DNA of 64,000 nt from Nitrosopumilus sp. b3 (lineage in GTDB: Archaea > Thermoproteota > Nitrososphaeria > Nitrososphaerales > Nitrosopumilaceae): positions 1 to 64,000 of the forward strand of contig NZ_MU078693.1 of assembly GCF_014078525.1 (NCBI RefSeq), read 5' to 3'. Position numbers and translations under genes: made by a program. The notes under the pieces were generated by a model. It ran no database searches and was not told the origin of the DNA. It saw only the letters and a list, made by a program, of their open reading frames with translations. The stretch's first letter is position 1. Every line of letters begins with the position of its first letter. This document shows, in pieces, positions 8,939-16,995 of this stretch.

Positions 8939-10450
8939 TTGTTTGAAATATCAAAAACGGATTTAGCTGGAAGAATAGGAACTCTTTACACAAATCATGG
9001 TAAAATTGAGACGCCAGCTTATGTTCCAGTAATTCATCCAGTTAAACAGACCATCCCATCAAAAAAAATCCGTGATATTGGTTTTGATTTAGTTATTACA
9101 AATGCATACATTACAAGAAATAATTATGGTGATGATGCCATAAAGAAAGGAATACACAAGATAATTGATTTTGATGGCGCAATAATGACGGACTCTGGTG
9201 GCTATCAGGTTTTAGAATATGGTGATGTTAAAGTAACACCTCCAGAAATGGCAAAATTTGAAAAAGGAATATTGACGGATTTTGCAATTCCACTTGATAA
9301 GCCAACTGGATATGGAATGCCAATTAAAAAAGCAGAAGCATATGTCAAACACACTCTACAAGTATCAAAGCAAACACTTGAGAGTAGTGAAAAGAATGGT
9401 CAAATTTGGATTGGGCCAATTCAGGGAGGAGAACATTTTGAACTTGTTGCAAAGTCTACAAAGAGTTTAGTCAAGATTGGTTTTCAGATGCTAGCTTTGG
9501 GAAGTCCTGTTGAGTTTATGGAGTCATATGAATATAGATTATTAGCACAGATGATTGTTGCTGCAAAAAAACAGATGCCCCATTCAATACCTTTACATCT
9601 TTTTGGTGCTGGTCATCCTCTAACAATTCCTTTTGCCATAGCATTGGGCTGTGATACGTTTGATTCAGCATCATACATGCTTTATGCTAAAAAATCTAGA
9701 TACATTACTGATGATGGAACTAGGTATTTGTCAGATATTACAGTTTTTCCTTGCAATTGTGAAATCTGTTCAAAATATTCACCAGATGAATTACGCCATC
9801 TTGATGAAGAACAGAGAACAAATGAATTGGCAATTCATAATCTGCATGCAATCAAACTTGAAGTTGATAGGGTAAAACAGGCAATTTATGAGGGCAGATT
9901 ATGGGAATATGTAATTAAGAAAGCAAGGGCTCATCCCAAATTATTTGAAATGGTAGAGGTGATGATTGAGAACTCTGAATTTCTTGGGTTGGGTACACCA
10001 AAATTCAAAGAAAAAGCCATTTTCTTATTCTCCAAAGAAGATCAGTATCGTCCCGAAGTTCAGTCATATCATAGAATTGTTAGAAAATTTAAATCAATGA
10101 AAAAGAAGCTGATCATTACAAGAGAATCAAGTACAAAACCAGGATATTTATCAAATCAGTATTTGGGATTAAAAAGGAAATTCAAAGAATTTGATTCATT
10201 CCAAGTATGTCAGTACAATCCCATTTTGGGATTAATTCCAATTGAGATTTCAGATATATTTCCTGCAGCACACCATGAAACGGCTAGAATTGAATTTCAA
10301 CCAAAAGAATTCCCAATATTTGAGCAGACATGGAATGAGTTTTTTGCAAACAACAAGTTTTCAGAAATTCATTATGACAAAAAAGATGATTATCTAAAAC
10401 ATTTTGTAAAAACAATTTCAAAAGAAATCAAGCGAAAAGCAATTGCTTAA
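8939..10450 (+). CDS. tgtA: Archaeosine tRNA-guanine transglycosylase (position 15)
   Basis: The 503-residue protein contains the TGT barrel with the nucleophile region MTDSGGYQ (Asp about residue 85), GPIQGGEH, and the zinc site CNCEICSKY...H (about 278-310). It replaces guanine 15 of archaeal tRNAs with preQ0, the first step to archaeosine. Classical archaeal TgtA (~580 residues) ends with a PUA RNA-binding domain; this one stops at 503 with a basic tail, and I see no clear PUA domain, so that part is either absent or encoded separately. TTG is the only plausible start upstream of the first conserved motif, and the promoter spacing agrees with it. Confidence 0.93.
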   Translation: MFEISKTDLAGRIGTLYTNHGKIETPAYVPVIHPVKQTIPSKKIRDIGFDLVITNAYITRNNYGDDAIKKGIHKIIDFDGAIMTDSGGYQVLEYGDVKVTPPEMAKFEKGILTDFAIPLDKPTGYGMPIKKAEAYVKHTLQVSKQTLESSEKNGQIWIGPIQGGEHFELVAKSTKSLVKIGFQMLALGSPVEFMESYEYRLLAQMIVAAKKQMPHSIPLHLFGAGHPLTIPFAIALGCDTFDSASYMLYAKKSRYITDDGTRYLSDITVFPCNCEICSKYSPDELRHLDEEQRTNELAIHNLHAIKLEVDRVKQAIYEGRLWEYVIKKARAHPKLFEMVEVMIENSEFLGLGTPKFKEKAIFLFSKEDQYRPEVQSYHRIVRKFKSMKKKLIITRESSTKPGYLSNQYLGLKRKFKEFDSFQVCQYNPILGLIPIEISDIFPAAHHETARIEFQPKEFPIFEQTWNEFFANNKFSEIHYDKKDDYLKHFVKTISKEIKRKAIA

Positions 10451-10489
10451 ATTAAAAATAAGAAAAAAGAATGTGCTAAAAGATTCAGC

Positions 10490-10792
10490 TTATAGTGCTG
10501 CGTCTTCTGCCCAACCTTTGATGAAGATACCGTTTTTGTGAAGAGGTACTGGTTGTCCAGCAGTGTAATTCATTGGTCTCATCCAAAAGATTGATTTTGT
10601 TGGGCATACACCGATGCATGCACCATCAGAAATACATCTTTCTGGATAAAATACAAATGCTTTACCTCTCTTCCAGCCTTCAACAGGTTTTACTCTAAGG
10701 ACATCAGGACCAAGAGTTGTACAGATTTCTACACATAGTGCACATCCGATACATCTTTGTTCATCAATGTCTGGAAGTATTGCTATTGGCAT
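10490..10792 (-). CDS. Ferredoxin with two [4Fe-4S] motifs
   Basis: The 100-residue protein has a first cluster motif CIGCALCVEIC (about residues 14-24) and a second CISDGACIGVCPTKSIFW (about 53-70). The extra residues between the first two cysteines of the second motif and the loop after the first resemble the ferredoxin-like proteins of ammonia-oxidising archaea. It should be a soluble one-electron carrier; its partners are not shown by the context. Its neighbour at 10934 lies on the same strand after a 141-bp gap, so they may or may not share a transcript. Confidence 0.88.
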   Translation of the reverse strand: MPIAILPDIDEQRCIGCALCVEICTTLGPDVLRVKPVEGWKRGKAFVFYPERCISDGACIGVCPTKSIFWMRPMNYTAGQPVPLHKNGIFIKGWAEDAAL

Positions 10793-10933
10793 TACAATGA
10801 TTAGATTGCTTGGTCACTATTTAAACCATGATCGAAATTCATAACTCTGTTATGAAAAAGATCGACTCAAAATAAATGCGCAGAATCTAGATTCAAGAAT
10901 TTAAAAAACAAAAAGATAACGTGTTTTACACGT

Positions 10934-11146
10934 TTATTTTCTCATTGCATCTATTTGACCAGAGGTTACCCAGTCAAGTAGTTCAGCTGAAGATGGATTA
11001 AGGTCTGCTTTCTGATTCATCAGATTGTTTACCCAAATCCAGTTAATTTGGTTTAGGAGTGGTTTGTTTGCTTCGTCACCAGCACGTGTTTTAGCGACGA
11101 CGGCTTGATCTTGTTGTCCTAACCATTCTTGGAAGCTTCTTCCCAT
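10934..11146 (-). CDS. Small conserved-looking protein of unknown function
   Basis: The 70-residue protein is soluble, with three tryptophans (EWLGQQDQ, NWIWVNN, LLDWVTSG) and several predicted helices, and no cysteines, signal peptide or membrane segment. Codon use resembles that of well-expressed neighbours (for example the ferredoxin), which suggests a real gene. I do not recognise the family. It is divergent from the beta-CASP RNase gene. Confidence 0.7.
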   Translation of the reverse strand: MGRSFQEWLGQQDQAVVAKTRAGDEANKPLLNQINWIWVNNLMNQKADLNPSSAELLDWVTSGQIDAMRK

Positions 11147-11226
11147 GAGGATCGAATCTTAGCTTACACTAATTAAAGCTTGTGTAGATTCCATGATAGG
11201 CATAATGATCGGGCTATCTCTAAGAA

Positions 11227-11236
11227 GGTTTTAACG
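11227..11236 (+). promoter_or_regulatory. TATA-like box of the beta-CASP RNase gene
   Basis: A GGTTTTAACG stretch is centred about 29 nt before the TTG at 11260. It supports that start as leaderless. Confidence 0.4.
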
Positions 11237-11259
11237 TCGATAAAAAATCATCATAATTC

Positions 11260-12525
11260 TTGAATGTGAAAGTTTTAGGAGCTGCAAACGAAGTTGGCAG
11301 ATCAGGGTTTTTGGTGAATTGTAATGGAACAAAACTCTTGCTGGATTACGGAGTCTTATTTGGTAGAAGAGGAACACCCCCACAATACCCACTTCACGTA
11401 AAACCCAAAGATTTGGATGCCATAATTATCACTCATGCTCATTTGGATCATTCAGGAAATGTCCCATCATTGTTTGTAAGTGGGAACACAGAGGTTTATG
11501 CCACTCCACCAACATTTGATTTATCAAAATTATTAATTGAAGATATGCTAAAAATTGAAAAAAATTCACATCCATTTGACTTGCCTGAAGTAAATAACAT
11601 GATGAAAAATGCAAAAGAGATTGGATTTAGACAAAAAATTACAAAAGGTAATGCAACTTTTGAGTTAAGAGAATCAGGTCACGTAATTGGAGGAAGTACC
11701 GTTCTAGTGGAATCAGAGAAAAAACGACTCTTTTACACAGGGGATATCAAGACTCATGGGTCTAGAATGCTTCGAGAGATGGATTTGGATATTGGAGAAA
11801 TTGATTTGTTAATTACTGAGAGTACATATGCAAAAAATGAACAAAAACCTAGAAAAGAATCAGAAGCGGAATTAATTGAATTTGCAAATGAAGTAATGGA
11901 TAGAAAAGGAATATTGTTTATCCCATCATTTTCAGTTGAGCGTTCTCAAGAGATTGCATGTGTTTTAAGAAGTGCAAATTTTAAACATAAAATCATAATG
12001 GATGGAATGGCATTAAAGGTAAATGAGATAATGTTTAGGCATCCAGAGTATCTAAGAGATCCAAAAATATTTTCAGATGCAATAAAGAGTGCAACTGCAA
12101 TTACAGAGCATGCAGATAGAAAACGTGCAATGGAAGAGCCATGTGTTGTAATATCACCAGCTGGAATGTTAGTTGGGGGAAATGCAGTGTATTATCTACA
12201 ACAGTTATCTTTTGATAGTAAAAATGGAATAGCCCTTGTTTCTTATCAAGGAGAAGGAACACCAGGAAAAAAATTGCTAGATACGGGAAAGGTATCAACT
12301 AGAGGAAGAGATCTTAATGTGGAGGCAGAGGTAAAACAATTTGAATTTTCAGGACATGCAGATAAAAAAGAATTATTTGATATGATCAAAAAAATCAAGG
12401 GAAATCCCAAAGTATGGACTGTACATGGGGATTCTGAATCATGCGATATGTTTGCACGAGAGATTCATGAGAAGTTTGGTTTAGAGGCATATTCACCAGC
12501 AGTTAATGACGAAATTACAGTCTAA
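11260..12525 (+). CDS. Beta-CASP metallo-beta-lactamase ribonuclease (aCPSF2-like)
   Basis: The 421-residue protein begins directly with the beta-lactamase fold: motif 1 LLLDYG, motif 2 THAHLDHSGN (about 56-66), motif 3 ESGHVIGGS and motif 4 YTGDIK. Beta-CASP motifs follow: A (LITESTYA), B (ISPAGMLVGG) and C (FSGHADK). The archaeal family includes CPSF73-like aCPSF1 (with KH domains) and shorter aCPSF2; the absence of KH domains and the length fit aCPSF2. Expected activity is zinc-dependent RNA endo- or 5' exonuclease in RNA processing or decay. The start codon is TTG; an in-frame GTG lies two codons later. The OGG1-type gene begins 1 nt after its stop. Confidence 0.9.
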   Translation: MNVKVLGAANEVGRSGFLVNCNGTKLLLDYGVLFGRRGTPPQYPLHVKPKDLDAIIITHAHLDHSGNVPSLFVSGNTEVYATPPTFDLSKLLIEDMLKIEKNSHPFDLPEVNNMMKNAKEIGFRQKITKGNATFELRESGHVIGGSTVLVESEKKRLFYTGDIKTHGSRMLREMDLDIGEIDLLITESTYAKNEQKPRKESEAELIEFANEVMDRKGILFIPSFSVERSQEIACVLRSANFKHKIIMDGMALKVNEIMFRHPEYLRDPKIFSDAIKSATAITEHADRKRAMEEPCVVISPAGMLVGGNAVYYLQQLSFDSKNGIALVSYQGEGTPGKKLLDTGKVSTRGRDLNVEAEVKQFEFSGHADKKELFDMIKKIKGNPKVWTVHGDSESCDMFAREIHEKFGLEAYSPAVNDEITV

Positions 12526-12526
12526 G

Positions 12527-13369
12527 ATGCAAAAAAATTTTGCAATAAATGTTGAGGATTCTATTAATAGCGGCCAAGTATTTCTTTGGAAGAAAAAGGA
12601 TGATTTTTGGTATGGGATAAACGGTCAAGACATTATACGCATAAATAAAAGTGGTCATATCAATTCTTTTCAAAATTCAAAAGTGGATTTTTTGAGAAAA
12701 GATGACAATTTAGGTGACATTGTAAAATCCATTTCAAAAGATAAAACAGTAAAAAAAGCTGTCAAACAATTTCCAGGACTGAGAATTCTCAGGCAAGATC
12801 CTTTCCAGTGTTTGATTTCCTTTATTGTCTCGTCAAACTCCAACATACAAAAAATCAAAATGAGTTTGGAGAAATTATCAAAGAAGTTTGGAATCAAAGT
12901 AGAATATGACAATGAAGAGTTTTTTTTATTTCCTAAAGCAGAGAAACTTGCTAAAGCATCAATTGATGAAATTATGAGTTGCGGGGTGGGATATAGGGCG
13001 AAATTTATCAAAGAAGCATCAAAGATGATCCTATCAAAAAAAATTAATTTTGAATACTTGAAAAATTGTAATTATCAAGAAACTAAAGAAATCATTCAAG
13101 GGATTCCTGGAGTTGGAAACAAAGTTGCAGATTGTGTAATGTTGTTTTCATTAGAAAAACTAGAAGCATTTCCTTTAGATAGATGGATGATTAGAATTTT
13201 AGAAAAATACTATTCTAATGAATTTCAAATTAGCACTAAAACAATTACAGAAAGACAGTATGATTGCTTACATGAAAAAATTGTAAATCATTTTGGAGTA
13301 TATGCAGGTTATTCACAACAATTTCTCTTTAAAATGGAAAGAGAGAATTTTCAAAAAAAGTGGCTGTAA
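12527..13369 (+). CDS. 8-oxoguanine DNA glycosylase (OGG1 type)
   Basis: The 280-residue protein has an N-terminal OGG domain (SGQVFLWKK) and an HhH-GPD domain with GIPGVGNKVADCVMLFSL, in which the lysine after GVGN is the Schiff-base nucleophile, and the catalytic aspartate in FPLDRWM. It excises 8-oxoguanine opposite cytosine and has AP lyase activity (family knowledge). The ATG 1 nt after the upstream stop is preferred; an ATG seven codons earlier (12506) would overlap the RNase gene by 20 nt. The TAA stop (13367-13369) is the first triplet of an 11-bp sequence repeated before tRNA-Arg and proposed here as the left attachment site of an integrated element. Confidence 0.92.
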   Translation: MQKNFAINVEDSINSGQVFLWKKKDDFWYGINGQDIIRINKSGHINSFQNSKVDFLRKDDNLGDIVKSISKDKTVKKAVKQFPGLRILRQDPFQCLISFIVSSNSNIQKIKMSLEKLSKKFGIKVEYDNEEFFLFPKAEKLAKASIDEIMSCGVGYRAKFIKEASKMILSKKINFEYLKNCNYQETKEIIQGIPGVGNKVADCVMLFSLEKLEAFPLDRWMIRILEKYYSNEFQISTKTITERQYDCLHEKIVNHFGVYAGYSQQFLFKMERENFQKKWL

Positions 13370-13564
13370 ACCCTTAATGTAGTAAAGATTTGCCAATTTT
13401 GTGACTAAGTAGGTCTTACCTTCTCCAGATGGTGCCAGTATTCGTGTGTTTTGAGGACTCTCAGTCCACGCAGAAAAAAGAGTTAGAAGAATTTGTCTGA
13501 TGTTTTCTTCTTCATCTTTAATTTCCTTGCTGCAAATTGCAGTAATTTCATCTAGAATATTCAT
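13313..13564 (-). pseudogene. P-loop ATPase fragment, truncated at the element boundary
   Basis: The 83-codon ORF carries a Walker A motif ILAPSGEGKTYLV (about residues 42-54) but no Walker B or later ATPase motif. Its first 62 codons are element DNA, the next four read through the putative attL, and codons 67-83 are merely the antisense of the 3' end of ogg, so that tail is probably meaningless. In the circular form the frame would continue after residue 66 with 13 other residues and stop at 16954. Either way it is far shorter than a functional P-loop NTPase, so it is treated as a remnant or a small Walker A protein. It starts within a 4-nt overlap with the upstream ORF. Confidence 0.55.
13367..13377 (+). 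repeat. Candidate left attachment site (attL), 11-bp direct repeat
   Basis: TAAACCCTTAA begins with the stop codon of the OGG1 gene. The same 11 bases occur at 16996-17006 before tRNA-Arg. It preserves the end of ogg and truncates the leftward P-loop ORF, whose codons 63-66 read through it. Confidence 0.55.
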
Positions 13565-13860
13565 TTGAAATCACCTCTTTTTTTTGTTAGATAATTGCAT
13601 ATTTCTCTCACAATTATTGCATTCTCAATTTGATTTTCAAGACTAAGATCTTTATGAAAATCAAATAGATGTTGATCTAATTCTCTAAGACATGAGAATT
13701 CATTTGAGATTTTCTTGGTTTTCAAACAACAAAAACACAGTGTTTTGTATTCTTGATGAAATGACAGACTGTTCAGTCCAGAAGTTGTCTGAGTCCTGAC
13801 GAATATCAGTTTGGTTAGTAATTTTTTTTCCTTTATAGAGAGATCTCTGACTGTTTTCAT
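13561..13860 (-). CDS. Element-encoded protein with Cys/His cluster, unknown
   Basis: The 99-residue basic protein has cysteines in CFCCLKTKK and then C...H...H in CLRELDQHLFDFH (about residues 44-70), an arrangement that could hold zinc. The rest is predicted helical. I do not recognise a family. It is in the middle of a leftward operon: its ATG overlaps the stop of the 52-residue ORF (ATGA) and its stop overlaps the start of the P-loop ORF (ATGA). A DNA-binding role is possible but unproven. Confidence 0.65.
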   Translation of the reverse strand: MKTVRDLSIKEKKLLTKLIFVRTQTTSGLNSLSFHQEYKTLCFCCLKTKKISNEFSCLRELDQHLFDFHKDLSLENQIENAIIVREICNYLTKKRGDFK

Positions 13861-14015
13861 GCTTTCACCTCAAAAAATCGGCATTCAGGGTTTCTCTCAA
13901 TGTGTTTGATTAGTTCGCTGACTTCTGCGGCTAATCTTGTAAATTCAGAATCTTCTGTAGGAAACTGAATTTCAATTTTATGTTTCTTGCATCTAATTGA
14001 TTTACTCAACCACAC
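13857..14015 (-). CDS. Small 52-residue element ORF (GTG start)
   Basis: I translated this from the minus strand. It starts with GTG at 14015 (VWLSKSIRCKKHK), has an acidic amphipathic middle (EDSEFTRLAAEVSELIKHIE) and ends FFEVKA. Its TGA overlaps the ATG of the 99-residue ORF by the ATGA arrangement common in this genome, which is the main reason for accepting it. The frame is closed by TAA eight codons before the GTG. It overlaps the left arm of the 14001-14051 inverted repeat. Function unknown. Confidence 0.5.
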   Translation of the reverse strand: MWLSKSIRCKKHKIEIQFPTEDSEFTRLAAEVSELIKHIERNPECRFFEVKA

Positions 14016-14051
14016 TACCCCGGCATTTCCTGCCGCTTATGACTGAGTAAA
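14001..14051. repeat. Nested inverted repeat at the head of the element operon
   Basis: Outer arms TTTACTCA (14001-14008) and TGAGTAAA (14044-14051) are perfect complements. Inside them CGGCA (14021-14025) and TGCCG (14031-14035) form a second stem with a 5-nt loop. The centre is markedly richer in G+C than the surrounding DNA. It could be an operator, a replication or transfer origin of the element, or an RNA hairpin. The 14052-14140 stretch beyond it shows nothing further that I can support. Confidence 0.55.
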
Positions 14052-14140
14052 AATCAACAAGATTTTTTATTCTATGTGCCATACATTGTATAGGTTCAGT
14101 GTGATTTTATGCTTTCGTGTAGCAAAATTTTGTCAATTTT

Positions 14141-15070
14141 CTAGTTTTGTGGCAGTGAGACTCTAGTTGAAGTATGATTAGATGAGAATTCTTCTCTAGG
14201 AGGATTTCGTGGTTGATTTGGATCTCTAGTCCATCTGCGATTACGGCCTGTACCACTACATCGAAAACGAACACGGGTAATCTTCCATTTTATTGAAATG
14301 ATAATTGTGGTATGACAATTTGATTCTCTAATGGATGCTTTGATTTCATCTACTTCAACAGATACTTGATCATGTTTTGGACGAGGGCTTCCATCAGGAC
14401 AAGGTTCTGGTGGGAGTGGTACGCTATCAATTGGTTGTGGTGGTTTCAGATCTTCCCAATCTAATTCAACTGATTGACCAGCAGAAGACATTGATAATTT
14501 ACCAGTTTGATCATCGTACTCTATTACTTTTCCATGACCATTTGGAGTTGGATTAACAGGATCCCAACCTGGCATATCAGGATCACCATCATCAAGTGTG
14601 ATATCACCAAAACCTGCGGGGAGTGGAGGAAATGGTGGTGGAGCATTAGGTGGTGGTGGAGGTGGTCCTGCAGGGAGTGGAGGCCACCATCCATCTCGTT
14701 TAGTTTGTCTAACATTTGATGGAAGAACTAGAGCACTAGTAACACCTGCTAGTATAGGAGATGCAATAGGAATGATATCCAATGGAAAATGAATACCTTT
14801 CATAGAAAAATTTCGAATCGGAATACCTTTGTTTAGCATCTCAACTGTTTCAAGTTTTAGAGAATCTTCATTTACCTCAGTTGTTGGCATGTTTTCTTTA
14901 ACAAATTCATTAAATTCAGATAGATCTTTTTCAAAAACTCTTACACGTTCTCCAATTGATCTTAATTTTTTTACAACAGAAGGATCATTTGAAGATTCAA
15001 AACTCAATAGAAATGATATAGTATTAAGATAATTAAGTATTATTCCAATATTCATGAGAAGTAATATCAT
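14141..15070 (-). CDS. Element-encoded proline-rich protein with N-terminal hydrophobic helix
   Basis: The 309-residue protein begins with a hydrophobic stretch (MILLLMNIGIILNYL), continues with a helical region containing charged heptads (about 28-80), then a second hydrophobic patch (PIASPILAGVTSALVLP, about 103-119). A proline-rich block follows (PPLPAGPPPPPPNAPPP, about 129-155), and the C-terminal half holds two short cysteine-bearing segments and a basic RNRRWTRD patch. I recognise no family. The membrane segment plus Pro-rich linker suggests a surface or virion-type protein (inference only). It is divergent from the 102-residue ORF; a 33-bp spacer holds TATA-like sequences for both. 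Confidence 0.65.
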   Translation of the reverse strand: MILLLMNIGIILNYLNTISFLLSFESSNDPSVVKKLRSIGERVRVFEKDLSEFNEFVKENMPTTEVNEDSLKLETVEMLNKGIPIRNFSMKGIHFPLDIIPIASPILAGVTSALVLPSNVRQTKRDGWWPPLPAGPPPPPPNAPPPFPPLPAGFGDITLDDGDPDMPGWDPVNPTPNGHGKVIEYDDQTGKLSMSSAGQSVELDWEDLKPPQPIDSVPLPPEPCPDGSPRPKHDQVSVEVDEIKASIRESNCHTTIIISIKWKITRVRFRCSGTGRNRRWTRDPNQPRNPPREEFSSNHTSTRVSLPQN

Positions 15071-15073
15071 AAT

Positions 15074-15083
15074 ACTTTTAAAA
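15074..15083 (+). promoter_or_regulatory. TATA-like box for the 102-residue element ORF
   Basis: CTTTTAAAAA is centred 26 nt before the ATG at 15104, the usual leaderless spacing here. The same 33-bp spacer must also serve the divergent 309-residue ORF. Confidence 0.4.
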
Positions 15084-15103
15084 AGAAAATAAATTTACAG
15101 AAC

Positions 15104-15412
15104 ATGGTAGTAATTCCTTGTCCTGGTTCTCATACATTTACCTCAAACAAAACTAGAACTAGTTGGGGGGTTTTTCGGGAATCAAATAGAAGATCTGCAA
15201 AAACTAGAGCAGAAAATGCTGTGAGTAGTGATTTAGTTTCTCAAATTAATAATTCAAGTTGCGCAAATGGATGTCTGATGAATCCTCCACAAACAACTGT
15301 AAATCCAGCAACTGTAACATGTGAAAGAAAGTGGTATACATTTTGGATTGTGATAAAATGTACAGGTAGATCCACTGGAGAATCAACTGTAGAATGCAGA
15401 GTTATGGGTTAA
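15104..15412 (+). CDS. Small Cys-rich element protein, unknown
   Basis: The 102-residue protein has six cysteines (IPCPGSH, SSCANGCL, VTCERKW, IKCTGR, VECRVMG) and many Ser/Thr/Asn residues but no hydrophobic leader, so export is not indicated. The even cysteine number could mean disulfides or metal. It is the only rightward gene of the element and converges on the integrase with a 13-nt gap. I do not recognise it. Confidence 0.6.
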   Translation: MVVIPCPGSHTFTSNKTRTSWGVFRESNRRSAKTRAENAVSSDLVSQINNSSCANGCLMNPPQTTVNPATVTCERKWYTFWIVIKCTGRSTGESTVECRVMG

Positions 15413-15425
15413 TAAAAATAAAAAA

Positions 15426-16946
15426 CTAAGGGATAATTCCCTTGTTTTTCAGTATTGTAAGCATTGCCTTGTTTGTTTCAATTTGCTGCTCTTCTAGTGA
15501 ACGAAGTTTTGCTTTCATCTCCTCAGTGTTCTCATAGCCTTTGACAAAACTTGAGAAATTTGAAAACACATTGAGTCTATCTGATGCTTTGCTGTATTCA
15601 GTTCTCATTGTCTCAGTGTATAGGATACTTTGTTTCTCATAGGTATCTTTTGGTTTGTGTCCAATGAATTCATCAGCCAAATCAATCCTCACACCTGAAT
15701 CAATCAGTGTAGATTTTAGCAAGTCACGTAACTCATGGGAGTTTATGGTATAACGAACCTGCTTGTAGCCATCAATTACTTTACGCATTCCTGCATTGTC
15801 TGCAAGTTTCTTGAGACTATTTCCTATCCAGTTGTTTGTAATTGGTTCGTTTCTTGCATTCAGAAATAGTGCCTGACCATCTGACATTTCAAGTCCAGTC
15901 TTGTTTTTTCTAAACTCTAGATATTTCTGAATGGCAACTATTGCGTCTTTGTCTAGGAATCCTGTATGGGTATAGTCAGTCTTCATTCTAGTCAGTTTTA
16001 TTGGAACTGGGCAGTTCTTTACATCCCACTGAGAATAGTTTGCAGTTCCAAAATACTCTACTAGTTGTCCCCAAACATGGAAGTTGAATCTATCAACTAG
16101 AGTAGATGTATCAAGACCTCGATGAAGTTTGCACAAAAACACTGCCTTTTGAACTAGAGTTGGTTTTCCTGTAGTTAGTAACTCCATGAATTCATCTAGT
16201 GACAAACTTGGCTGTTCGTCTTCGCCATTGGTGGTTTTGTAGCGATTTGCAGGATCAAACTTGAAATGAATTGGTGAATCATTTCTCTCAAAATATGACT
16301 TTATTGCACAATAATCAATTTTGATTGAACCTGCTCTTTTTCCTTCATGAATTGGATCAAGTATATACTTTTTGATTACTTTGATGTAGTCTGATGCTAC
16401 ACTGTATGGTTCTTGATACATTTTGAGAAGTTGTTCAACACTTGAAATTGTAATGAACTCTTTTTCTCGTTTGTAGGTATTTTTTCCTGTTGGAACTTCA
16501 GTAGTGAACTCAAACTTCTTGCCTGAAATCCAGTTGTTAAAGTGCCATAAACGATACGAATACGCACTAGATGTTCCAACTTCTTTTTGTGGATCAATGT
16601 TACGATATCTTGAACCCTTTAACTGATCCATAAAATACGAAACAGTTTCTAATTTACGAAATTCTACAAGAGGAATTGCAATTCCTTTCTCCTCTATTGG
16701 AACTTCGGCGAGCATCCCAATTCTTTTTCCTATAGTAAAGCTATGATACGTGACAAGTCTGTTTGTCTTAAAAGATCGTATCTTGTTGCAAAACTCATTG
16801 AGATGCTCTTCAGTAAATTCTAATGGATTTACTTTTTGTCCCTTCTTTAGTACAGAGAGACATTTTGCATATTGTTTGCGAATTTGTAATCCATATTCTT
16901 TATTTGGATCAAATTCCTCAATAACTCGGTAATACTGTTTTACCAT
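15426..16946 (-). CDS. Tyrosine recombinase / integrase
   Basis: The 506-residue protein has a long N-terminal arm/core-binding part (1-245) and a C-terminal catalytic domain. Candidate active-site residues are R276 (LHRGLDTS), K322 (TRMKTDY), H404 and R407 (SHELRDLL), H430 (IGHKPKD) and the nucleophile among Y436, Y443 and Y451. A C-terminal coiled segment (about 474-500) follows. It mediates site-specific integration or excision; the target is probably the 11-bp repeat in the promoter of the adjacent tRNA-Arg. The gene is intact, not split by integration as in SSV-type viruses. In the integrated state only ~85 bp separate its start from the outward-facing tRNA, and no clear promoter is seen there. 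Confidence 0.92.
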   Translation of the reverse strand: MVKQYYRVIEEFDPNKEYGLQIRKQYAKCLSVLKKGQKVNPLEFTEEHLNEFCNKIRSFKTNRLVTYHSFTIGKRIGMLAEVPIEEKGIAIPLVEFRKLETVSYFMDQLKGSRYRNIDPQKEVGTSSAYSYRLWHFNNWISGKKFEFTTEVPTGKNTYKREKEFITISSVEQLLKMYQEPYSVASDYIKVIKKYILDPIHEGKRAGSIKIDYCAIKSYFERNDSPIHFKFDPANRYKTTNGEDEQPSLSLDEFMELLTTGKPTLVQKAVFLCKLHRGLDTSTLVDRFNFHVWGQLVEYFGTANYSQWDVKNCPVPIKLTRMKTDYTHTGFLDKDAIVAIQKYLEFRKNKTGLEMSDGQALFLNARNEPITNNWIGNSLKKLADNAGMRKVIDGYKQVRYTINSHELRDLLKSTLIDSGVRIDLADEFIGHKPKDTYEKQSILYTETMRTEYSKASDRLNVFSNFSSFVKGYENTEEMKAKLRSLEEQQIETNKAMLTILKNKGIIP

Positions 16947-16995
16947 CAGAGATCTAAAGCCACTTGGTAGAATTTAACTTGCCAGTCTCTTTTGC

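Noticed and set aside
13367..13564. Interpreting the last 17 codons of the P-loop ORF as real protein
   Set aside because: That part is antisense to the conserved end of ogg and lies outside the proposed element boundary.
14507..14792. Overlapping ORFs (both strands) in the proline-rich gene
   Set aside because: They are low-complexity shadows of the polyproline codons of the 309-residue ORF (Gly/Trp- or His/Leu-rich), with no start signals.
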